From Craterilacuibacter sinensis (GTDB lineage: Bacteria; Pseudomonadota; Gammaproteobacteria; Burkholderiales; Chromobacteriaceae), in the NCBI RefSeq assembly GCF_009831765.1, contig NZ_WSSB01000008.1, positions 125,238 to 189,237 of the forward strand: a DNA stretch of 64,000 nt, given 5' to 3'. Positions 27,161 through 34,127 of this stretch are shown here, one piece after another. Both the position numbers and the translations under genes were made by a program. The notes beneath the pieces are model-generated. The model worked only from the letters and a program-made list of their open reading frames with translations. It searched no databases and was not told the origin of the DNA. How positions within the stretch are numbered: the first letter of the stretch is position 1; each line of letters begins with the position of its first letter.

Positions 27161-27540
27161 GCACCCTCCCATTGCGGAGGTGGCGCCATCGGCAGCATCA
27201 TAAAAAACTTGCGCACCGGCTCAAGCGACGTCCAGCTACCCTCAAAGCCAGGCTCCAGCAAAAAGGCATCCCCCGCACCGAACTCAATGCTACGCCCAGC
27301 CGCATCACCTATCCGTACCCGCCCGCTGAGCAATAGGCAAAACTCGTATTCATCGGGCAAAGACTTGTGCTTGCTATAGTCGTCGGAGGCCCAGATGCCG
27401 GCACTACCGGCCACACGTCCAAACAAGGGCCACAGCCGTAACTCGGGCTTGCCGCCCAACACCAGTGCCGGTGCATCGTAGTAATGCTCAGCCTCACTGG
27501 TCGCAGCCCGGTGCAACACCCTGACAAAATCCGGCAACAT
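27157..27540 (-). CDS. Small cupin-domain protein
   Basis: A 127-residue protein consisting of one cupin barrel (about 40-115): YEFCLLLSGRVRIGDAAG and FGAGDAFLLEPGFEGSW are the two cupin motifs, of the (S)-ureidoglycine aminohydrolase-like (DUF861) kind often fused or linked to FAD amine oxidoreductases. The first motif lacks the His-x-His metal pair usual for enzymatic cupins, so a binding rather than catalytic role is plausible. It overlaps the start of the oxidoreductase gene and follows the AraC-type regulator by 50 bases. Confidence 0.82.
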   Translation of the reverse strand: MLPDFVRVLHRAATSEAEHYYDAPALVLGGKPELRLWPLFGRVAGSAGIWASDDYSKHKSLPDEYEFCLLLSGRVRIGDAAGRSIEFGAGDAFLLEPGFEGSWTSLEPVRKFFMMLPMAPPPQWEGA

Positions 27541-27590
27541 CTCCCGCCCCCCGCTGTCGTTTAAACGTGCGGCAATACTAAGGGCGGGCT

Positions 27591-28373
27591 TTATGTTTTG
27601 TCGTGCGTGCGGGACCGCTCGAAATCGGCGGCGGCAAAATAGCGTTGCACCGTGGTGCCGGTGGCTTGACGGAAGGCTTTGTAGAAAGTGGAAATGGAAG
27701 AAAAACCGGCGTATAGCGCCATGTCCATGGCAGACGCTGGACGTGCATTTGCCGGCAGCGCCAGCAGATGGGCTATGCGCGCACGCGCAAGATAGGTATA
27801 GAAGGAGACACCCAGCACATGGTTGAGCGCATGGGAAATCTGGTTGCGGGTGTAACCACTGGCCGTGGCCACCGCCGCCAGATTGAGATCGGGATCAAGA
27901 TAGGGTCGGTGACGGCTGAAATAGTCCTCGAGGTCGGCCACCAGCCGAGTCAGGCGCAAGGGCGACAGTCCGATGCGGCCTGCCCCTTGTGCTGCACTGT
28001 TGCCGGCGACCACGCAGTACTCTTTCACCTCGATGATCAGGCCGTCTTGCACCCGGATCACTTCGCTGCCGTGAAAGCGCGTCAGTCGCCCGCGCACCAT
28101 TCGGCTTTTCACCGTATAGCAATACTGCAAAAAAGCGCAGTCGCCGTCGACACGGATGCGGTCGGTGTGTGCCAGCGACTCGTTGGCACCGGAGGGCAGA
28201 CTGTCGAGCACATAGTCGCGCAACCCGCAAAGCGTGATCAGGCTGCGACCGTGAAAGTCATGGTAGCGCACCTCGGGATGATACAAAGCCATCACCGCGT
28301 CCACATCCAGCGCCTTCCACGCGCGGTGATAGCGCTCGACCACGACATGCGTGACGGCGCTATCATCTGCCAT
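27591..28373 (-). CDS. AraC-type regulator with N-terminal NTF2/SnoaL-like domain
   Basis: A 260-residue protein with an unusual architecture. Residues 1 to about 120 form an NTF2-like/SnoaL-like fold (YHRAWKALDVDAVMALYHPEVRYHDFHGR, then VIRVQDGLIIEVKEY), normally a small-molecule pocket. Residues about 145-250 are an AraC double HTH (LNLAAVATASGYTRNQISHALNHVLGVSF, then ALYAGFSSISTFYKAFRQATG). The ATG overlaps the hslO stop as TGATG, so it appears coupled to hslO. It precedes the cupin, oxidase and potF3 genes on the same strand and probably senses their substrate. Effector unknown. Confidence 0.85.
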   Translation of the reverse strand: MADDSAVTHVVVERYHRAWKALDVDAVMALYHPEVRYHDFHGRSLITLCGLRDYVLDSLPSGANESLAHTDRIRVDGDCAFLQYCYTVKSRMVRGRLTRFHGSEVIRVQDGLIIEVKEYCVVAGNSAAQGAGRIGLSPLRLTRLVADLEDYFSRHRPYLDPDLNLAAVATASGYTRNQISHALNHVLGVSFYTYLARARIAHLLALPANARPASAMDMALYAGFSSISTFYKAFRQATGTTVQRYFAAADFERSRTHDKT

Positions 28374-29245
28374 CAGTGGCGTGCCTCGCGCACCGCATGC
28401 ACTACATCCATCTGGAACAGGGCATTGACGTCGTCTTCGTCAAACACATACTGCTGGTTGCAGAATTCGCAGTTAATCTCGATGCTGCCCTGCTCCAGAA
28501 TCACATTGGCCACTTCTTCGCCACCGAGCATCTTCAGCATATCGCCGACCCGCTCCTGGCTGCAGTTGCAGGCAAAGGCCAGCGTCTCGGCGTCGAACAG
28601 GCGCACCGCATCATCGTGGTACAGGCGGTGCAGGATTTCGGTTGCCGGCAGCTCAAGCAACTCTTCGCCCTTGAGCGTGGAGGCCAGCGTCTGCACATGG
28701 TTCCAACCCTCGGCATCGCCATGCCCGTCCGGCAGGCGCTGCAACAACATGCCGGCAGCGGAGCCTGCATCGGCAGCCAGTACCAGCTTGGTATCCAGCT
28801 GCTCGGAGCGCTGCATATAGTTTTCCAGCATCTGGGCCAGGCTGTCGCCTTCCAGCGCGACAATACCCTGCCACGGCTGCCCTTCTTTCGGGTCCAGCGT
28901 AATCACGAACTGGGCGCCCACGCCGACCAGTTCGGCCAGCGTAGCGCCGTCCTTGACGTCGTCCCACTTGGCTGTCGCGCGCAAAGTACGGTCGGCATTG
29001 CTTTCGACCACCGCCAGCTTGAGCGCGCCCTTGCCCTGGATCTGCATAATCAGCGTGCCGTCAAACTTGAGATTGGCCGCCAGCAAGGCGGAGGCCGCCA
29101 TCATCTGGCCGACCAGATCGCGCACCGGCGCCGGATAGTGGCGGCGCGACAGCACCGCCTGCCAGGCATCGTCCAGCCTGACCAGTGCACCGCGCACCGG
29201 TGCGTCGTCAAAAATAAAGCGCTGCAGGGTATCGGTTTGGTTCAT
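28373..29245 (-). CDS. hslO: Hsp33 redox-regulated chaperone
   Basis: A 290-residue holdase activated by oxidative unfolding. The N-terminal domain includes FDDAPVRGALVRL and GQMMAASALLAANLKFDGTL. The C-terminal zinc switch has the two expected cysteine pairs, CNC (in AFACNCSQERV) and CEFC (in IEINCEFCNQQYVF), i.e. CxC...CxxC. Length matches E. coli (292). It follows the HslV-like gene after two bases and overlaps the AraC-type regulator start, so it lies in a proteostasis-to-amine run that mixes two functional themes. Confidence 0.95.
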   Translation of the reverse strand: MNQTDTLQRFIFDDAPVRGALVRLDDAWQAVLSRRHYPAPVRDLVGQMMAASALLAANLKFDGTLIMQIQGKGALKLAVVESNADRTLRATAKWDDVKDGATLAELVGVGAQFVITLDPKEGQPWQGIVALEGDSLAQMLENYMQRSEQLDTKLVLAADAGSAAGMLLQRLPDGHGDAEGWNHVQTLASTLKGEELLELPATEILHRLYHDDAVRLFDAETLAFACNCSQERVGDMLKMLGGEEVANVILEQGSIEINCEFCNQQYVFDEDDVNALFQMDVVHAVREARH

Positions 29246-29247
29246 GG

Positions 29248-29823
29248 TTATTCCTTGCCTAGCGTAAAAGTGTAAAGCGACATCGGCAGCGCCGACGAGA
29301 GATCAAACTCGCAGCCGGCCATAATGCCGCGCTCGGCGATCTGCGCCGCAGTCAATTCGTCCTGATAACAGTTGTACATCGCCCCCATGGCGTAAGCCCG
29401 GCCCGAGCCTATTGCCCAGTAGCGCGAAAACTCGTACACCTCGCGCATCGGGTAAACGCCGAAAATACCGTGGCTATTGGCCAGCAGCAGCATCATATGG
29501 CTGGACTCGTACGGGTCGTCCTCTTCCTCGTCCGGCTTGAGGAAAAAATTGTCCTTCAGCTTGGGGTGAAGCTTGCGGAAGGTCTCGAAAATGCCGGCAC
29601 GCGAACTAAGATCGCGCGTTTTCAGGCTCCTGAGCGCATTTTGCAAGACCAGATCATGTGCCGCCGAGCCGGCAATGGCGAAATGGTGCTCGCCGATACG
29701 GAAAATCTTGTCGTGAAAACGGTCGTAGCCGGCGAGCAGTTTCTGGTCGTCGCCAAACGTGGTCTGGCTATCGGCCGCAATCGCGACCTCATTCCCTTTG
29801 CGCACTACCACAATGGTGGTCAT
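29248..29823 (-). CDS. HslV-like Ntn-hydrolase (proteasome-type peptidase homologue)
   Basis: A 191-residue protein resembling HslV: it begins MTTIVVVRKGNEVAIAADSQTTFG, so Thr2 would be the nucleophile after Met removal, and has AIGSGRAYAMGAMYNCY, the usual strand-turn motif of the proteasome fold. It carries an acidic insertion near residues 97-106 (KPDEEEDDPYE) not found in classical HslV, and lacks much of the usual C-terminus. No hslU is nearby. A member of a known but poorly studied HslV-like family in Proteobacteria is likely; proteolytic activity is not shown. It is divergent from the amidotransferase gene at 29930. Confidence 0.82.
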   Translation of the reverse strand: MTTIVVVRKGNEVAIAADSQTTFGDDQKLLAGYDRFHDKIFRIGEHHFAIAGSAAHDLVLQNALRSLKTRDLSSRAGIFETFRKLHPKLKDNFFLKPDEEEDDPYESSHMMLLLANSHGIFGVYPMREVYEFSRYWAIGSGRAYAMGAMYNCYQDELTAAQIAERGIMAGCEFDLSSALPMSLYTFTLGKE

Positions 29824-29929
29824 AGGCTCACCTTAAGCTGCGACAAAAGCGGTAAGATTAAGGCCAAACCGCCAAATTACAAGGGTAAGCGCTTCTTAAA
29901 GCGCCTGCCCGCCAGACGGAACCCGCCTT

Positions 29930-30706
29930 ATGTGCCAACTGCTTGGAATGAACTGCAATACCCCGACCGACATTCTGTTTTCCTTCGAAGGCTTTCACCG
30001 CCGCGGCGGACTGACCGACCACCATGCCGATGGCTGGGGTATCGCCTTTTTCGAGGGCGCGGGCGTACGTCTCTTTATCGACGACAAACCCTCCAGCGAT
30101 TCACCGGTCGCCGATCTGGTGCGCCGTTATCCGATCAAGTCGAAAAACGTGATCGCCCATATCCGCAAGGCCACCCAGGGCGAGGTCCGCCTGGAAAACT
30201 GCCACCCCTTTGTGCGCGAGATGTGGGGGCAATACTGGATTTTCGCCCACAATGGCGATCTCAAGGCATTTAATCCGCCCAAAGGCAGCCACTATCAGGC
30301 AGTCGGCAGCACCGACTCGGAACACGCCTTCTGCCACATCCTCGAACAATTGCGCCAGCGCTGGGACCGTGCGCCTGAACCCGGGCAACTGTTTGACGAG
30401 GTGGCACGCCTGAGCGCCGAAATCCGTGCACACGGTACATTCAATTTCATGCTGTCCAACGGCGAATGGCTGATCGTCCACTGCGCCACCCAATTGCACT
30501 ATATCGTACGCCAGGCTCCATTCAACACCGCGCATCTGGTCGACGACGATGTCAGCGTCGACTTTTCCACGCTCACCACAGCACAGGATCGCGTGGCCGT
30601 AATCGCGACCTTGCCGCTGACCGATAACGAAGTCTGGACCGCGCTCGCGCCCGGCGAATTGCTGATGTTGCGTGACGGCGCACCGCTATTCAGCCTGCGC
30701 AGTTAA
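29930..30706 (+). CDS. Class II glutamine amidotransferase (YafJ family)
   Basis: A 258-residue Ntn hydrolase. Cys2 after the initiator Met (MCQLLGMNCN) is the nucleophile; HADGWGIAFFEG, FAHNGDL (oxyanion and glutamine binding) and STDSEHAFCHIL are characteristic of the GATase II YafJ/DUG3 type. It hydrolyses an amide or gamma-glutamyl bond, but the physiological substrate is unknown. It is shorter than the amidotransferase-linked synthetases, so it acts alone or with a separate partner. Start fixed by the Met-Cys requirement. A short GC hairpin without a T-run follows (30723-30741). Confidence 0.88.
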   Translation: MCQLLGMNCNTPTDILFSFEGFHRRGGLTDHHADGWGIAFFEGAGVRLFIDDKPSSDSPVADLVRRYPIKSKNVIAHIRKATQGEVRLENCHPFVREMWGQYWIFAHNGDLKAFNPPKGSHYQAVGSTDSEHAFCHILEQLRQRWDRAPEPGQLFDEVARLSAEIRAHGTFNFMLSNGEWLIVHCATQLHYIVRQAPFNTAHLVDDDVSVDFSTLTTAQDRVAVIATLPLTDNEVWTALAPGELLMLRDGAPLFSLRS

Positions 30707-30843
30707 GCCCCTTCCCCTCCATGCCGGGCATCCCGCCCGGCCTGCCTGTTGCAAGCGACCGACACTCGTCTTGCAGCGCAGTAGCCCTAATGCCGGCACG
30801 AGCTTATGCTAAAAGGATACGCCAAACCCGACCCGAGACTTGC

Positions 30844-32649
30844 ATGAGCCGCTTCGACTTCAGCCACCCGCCCTTTGACAGCCTGACCGCCTCCGAACAA
30901 CAGTCACTGGAAGCTTGTGCCGACATTGCCTTTTTTGCCGACGACGACGAAATCATGGGGCCGGGCAAGCCGGTCGATACCCTGTGGGTGGTGATCAAGG
31001 GCATCGTGCGCGAGATGGCCGGCGAGGAAGTGATCGGGGTCTATCGCGAGCGCGATACTTTCGATGCCCGGGCACTGATCGCCGGTGAGACACATAACCG
31101 CTTTGTCGTGCATGAAGAAGCCCTGCTCTACGCCATCCCGCGCGCGCAACTGATGGAACTGACCGGGCGTAACCTGCGCTTTGGTGCCTACTTCTACGCC
31201 AGCGTATCGCACAAGCTTGCCGCCTTGTCGGAACGCCCCGGCCATCGGGAACTGCAGACCCTGCTCACCGCACGCGTGCGCGATGTGCGCCTGCGTGAAC
31301 CTGTCAAGGTCGATGGCAGCACCACCTTGCAGCAAGCGGCCGAAACCATGAAAGCGCAGCGGGTAAAGTCGCTATTGGTGCAAGATGGCGCGCGGCTGGG
31401 CATCTACACCACCACCGATTTTCGCGACGTCATCATCAACGGCACGCCCTATCACACCCCGCTTAGCGAACTGGGACAATTCCAGCTGATGAGCGTGGAC
31501 ATCGACGACTTCCTGTTCAATGCGCTGTTGACGATGACGCGCAACAATATCCGCCGTCTGGTGGTCACCTCAGCCGGCCAAGCGGTCGGCATTCTGTCCC
31601 AGGTCGATGTGCTGTCTTATTTCTCCAACCATTCCCACCTGATCGCCCAGCGTATCGAACGCGCGCAGAATCTGGACGAACTGGCTGATGCCGCCGGCCA
31701 GATCACGCGTCTGGTACGCATCCTGTCCGGACACGGTGTCAAACCGCCGCAGCTCGCGCGACTGGTGCAGACGCTGAACGCGCGCCTGTTCGAGCGGGCA
31801 TGGCAGATGCTGGCGCCACCGGCTCTGCAGGAAAATAGCTGCCTGATTGTGATGGGCTCGGAGGGACGTGGCGAGCAGATTCTCAAGACGGATCAGGATA
31901 ACGCGCTGATCATCCGCGACGGCTTTCCCCAAGATGGCGTCGCCGAGATATGCGATGCCTTCTCGGGGGCGCTGGCGCGCTTTGGCTACCCGCCATGCGC
32001 CGGCGGCATCATGCTCAGCAATCCGGCATGGAGGCTGAATCAAAGCGAGATGCAGGCGCGTATCCAGCAATGGACATTCCAGCCGGACAGCACTTCGCTG
32101 ATGAATCTCGCCATCTTTGTGGATGCCGAAGCCGTCGCCGGCGATGCCGGCTTATTAAGAGAAGCACACGAGGTGCTGCAGCAGGCCATCGCCGACGATG
32201 CCGCGTTCTATGCCCGCTTCGCCCGCGCCATCGAACAATTCGACACCCCACTCGGGCTGTTCGCCCAGTTGCTGACACGCGAAGCAGACGGTGAGGCCGT
32301 GCTGGACCTGAAAAAGGGCGGCATCTTCCCCATCGTGCATGGTACGCGCGCACTGGCACTGGAGGCTGGCATCCACGAAACCAACACGCTGGAACGCCTT
32401 GCCGCCCTGACAAGCAAAGGCCTGCTCGAACAGGAGTTGTCGCACGATCTGGCCGAGGCGCTGACCTTTCTGATCGGGATCAAGCTGGGTTCGGGGCTGG
32501 ATGCACTGGAAGAGGGGCGGCAGCCGGATAATCTGATTGCACCTTATCGCCTGTCCACGCTGGAGCGCGACCTGCTGAAAGATGCCTTTGCCGTGGTCAA
32601 GCGCTACAAGAGCATGTTGCGCCACCACTTCAAGCTGGGGAGTTTCTGA
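30844..32649 (+). CDS. cNMP-binding / CBS-pair / DUF294 putative nucleotidyltransferase
   Basis: A 601-residue cytosolic signalling-type protein. Domains in order: a cyclic-nucleotide-binding-like barrel (about 15-135), two CBS motifs (about 150-275, with VKSLLVQDGARLGIYTTTDFRDVI and NIRRLVVTSAGQAVGILSQVDVLSYF), then a DUF294 nucleotidyltransferase-like domain with MGSEGRGEQ and DQDNALI (about 338-357) and a DUF294 C-terminal helical domain. It resembles PII uridylyltransferase-like proteins. The ATG at 30844 is chosen since sequence similarity begins there. It overlaps the next gene by one base (TGATG). This pair often accompanies acetate permease genes in other bacteria; none is seen here. 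Confidence 0.87.
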   Translation: MSRFDFSHPPFDSLTASEQQSLEACADIAFFADDDEIMGPGKPVDTLWVVIKGIVREMAGEEVIGVYRERDTFDARALIAGETHNRFVVHEEALLYAIPRAQLMELTGRNLRFGAYFYASVSHKLAALSERPGHRELQTLLTARVRDVRLREPVKVDGSTTLQQAAETMKAQRVKSLLVQDGARLGIYTTTDFRDVIINGTPYHTPLSELGQFQLMSVDIDDFLFNALLTMTRNNIRRLVVTSAGQAVGILSQVDVLSYFSNHSHLIAQRIERAQNLDELADAAGQITRLVRILSGHGVKPPQLARLVQTLNARLFERAWQMLAPPALQENSCLIVMGSEGRGEQILKTDQDNALIIRDGFPQDGVAEICDAFSGALARFGYPPCAGGIMLSNPAWRLNQSEMQARIQQWTFQPDSTSLMNLAIFVDAEAVAGDAGLLREAHEVLQQAIADDAAFYARFARAIEQFDTPLGLFAQLLTREADGEAVLDLKKGGIFPIVHGTRALALEAGIHETNTLERLAALTSKGLLEQELSHDLAEALTFLIGIKLGSGLDALEEGRQPDNLIAPYRLSTLERDLLKDAFAVVKRYKSMLRHHFKLGSF

Positions 32650-33257
32650 TGCTGGCCGCCCTCACCCGTCGCTGGCAAAAGGGCCGGCTCACCGACCCGC
32701 GCTATGCCGGCCTATTCGACGAGCACCCGGACGAAATCGTCAGCGTAGACTGCGAAACCACCAGCCTCGATATCGCCGAAGCAGAGCTGCTCTCTATCGG
32801 CGCGGTCAAACTGCGCGGCAACCGCATCCTGTCCAGCGAGTCGCTCTACCTGCTGGTCAGGCCGGAAAAGCGCCCAGATGCGGGCAATGTCAGCGTACAC
32901 GGCTTGCGCCCGCGCGATGTCGGAGACGGCATGGCGCCGGCCGATGCCGTATTTCAGCTGCTGGACTTTATCGGCGGACGGCCACTGGTCGGCTACTACC
33001 TCGAATACGACATGGCCATTCTCAACAAATACGTGAAGGGCCTGATCGGCTGTGCCCTGCCTAACCGCAGGATAGAGATCTCGGGGCGCTACTACGACTA
33101 CAAGCTCAGACAGCAACCGGACAGCCATGTCGATCTCAGGCTACAGACCCTCGTCGACGATTTGAAGGTGCCGGCACTGCCGCGCCATGATGCACTCAAT
33201 GATGCCATCACCGCCGGCATGCTCTACCTCGCACTTAAACGACGCGGGTTTGGCTAA
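32649..33257 (+). CDS. DnaQ-like DEDDh 3'-5' exonuclease
   Basis: A 202-residue exonuclease domain protein. Catalytic residues are visible: Asp34 and Glu36 (SVDCETTSLD), Asp121 (LEYDMAIL), His180 and Asp185 (RHDALNDAITA). The extra N-terminal 30 residues are poorly conserved. Translationally coupled to the DUF294 gene, with which it is commonly paired, suggesting a joint role in nucleotide signalling or acetate physiology; this is inference only. It may instead act as a general repair or proofreading exonuclease. Confidence 0.88.
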   Translation: MLAALTRRWQKGRLTDPRYAGLFDEHPDEIVSVDCETTSLDIAEAELLSIGAVKLRGNRILSSESLYLLVRPEKRPDAGNVSVHGLRPRDVGDGMAPADAVFQLLDFIGGRPLVGYYLEYDMAILNKYVKGLIGCALPNRRIEISGRYYDYKLRQQPDSHVDLRLQTLVDDLKVPALPRHDALNDAITAGMLYLALKRRGFG

Positions 33258-33422
33258 GCCAGCTTGGCTAGCAAGCAAAAAGAAGCCATCTATATTTTCT
33301 TGATCTGGAGATGACGCATAGCAGGCGCTGGAAGCACCCTCCACCCTGATCTGACTTGACAAGCGGAATAGATTCGCAGCGCGAGTTCACACCTGCTCGA
33401 CGACCCCATTACGATACTGAGC

Positions 33423-34127
33423 TTATTGATTTTCAGCCTCTGCACTCAAACGATAACCTATCCCCGTTTCGGTCAACAGATAATGCGGCCTAGCGGGGTC
33501 CTGTTCGAGCTTTTGTCGCAGATGCCCCATATAAATTCGCAAGTAGTGATTTTGCTCGACGTAGTTGGCGCCCCACACCTCCTTCAGCAGCTGGCGATGG
33601 GTCAGCACTTTGCCGCGCTGGGCAATCAACGCCACGAGCAGGCGATACTCGAGCTGCGTCAGATGCACCAACTCGCCGGAACGGCTGACGCGGCGCAAGC
33701 CCAAGTCCACCACCACTTCCCCTAGTGTCACCTTCTCGCTTTCGCCTGCGGCACTGTTACCACGGCGGCGCAGCTGCGCGCGCACCCTGGCCTGCAGCTC
33801 GCCGGAACCGAATGGCTTGGTCAGGTAGTCGTCGGCACCGGCGTCAAGGGCGCTGATTTTATCCAGCTCGCTCACCCGGGCAGACAGCACGATGACCGGC
33901 ACGCTGCTCCAACTGCGCAAATCCGCCAGAAAACCGACGCCGTCACCATCGGGCAGGCCAAGATCGAGCACGATCAGATCGGGCTTGCGCGTACCTGCCT
34001 CGATCAGCCCACGGGTCATATTTTCGGCTTCATGCACGCGATGCCCGTCATCCTCCAGGGTGGCTTTGACAAAGCGGCGGATGACCTCTTCGTCTTCGAC
34101 AACCAATATGTTTGCCGCACTATTCAC
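33423..34127 (-). CDS. kdpE: KdpE response regulator of potassium ATPase expression
   Basis: A 234-residue OmpR-type regulator. The receiver domain (1-120) has the acidic pair at residues 11-12 and phospho-Asp55 in IVLDLGLPDGDG, with the conserved Lys in DYLTKPFG. The C-terminal winged helix (about 135-230) shows LTQLEYRLLVALIAQRGKVLTHRQLLKEVWG. The start is a GTG that shares one base with the kdpD stop. With phosphorylated KdpD as donor it should activate the operon at the KdpE box at 41577-41597. Confidence 0.95.
   Translation of the reverse strand: MNSAANILVVEDEEVIRRFVKATLEDDGHRVHEAENMTRGLIEAGTRKPDLIVLDLGLPDGDGVGFLADLRSWSSVPVIVLSARVSELDKISALDAGADDYLTKPFGSGELQARVRAQLRRRGNSAAGESEKVTLGEVVVDLGLRRVSRSGELVHLTQLEYRLLVALIAQRGKVLTHRQLLKEVWGANYVEQNHYLRIYMGHLRQKLEQDPARPHYLLTETGIGYRLSAEAENQ

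Noticed and set aside
30723..30741. GCCGGGC/GCCCGGC hairpin after the amidotransferase as terminator
   Set aside because: No T-run follows on either strand; left as a simple hairpin.
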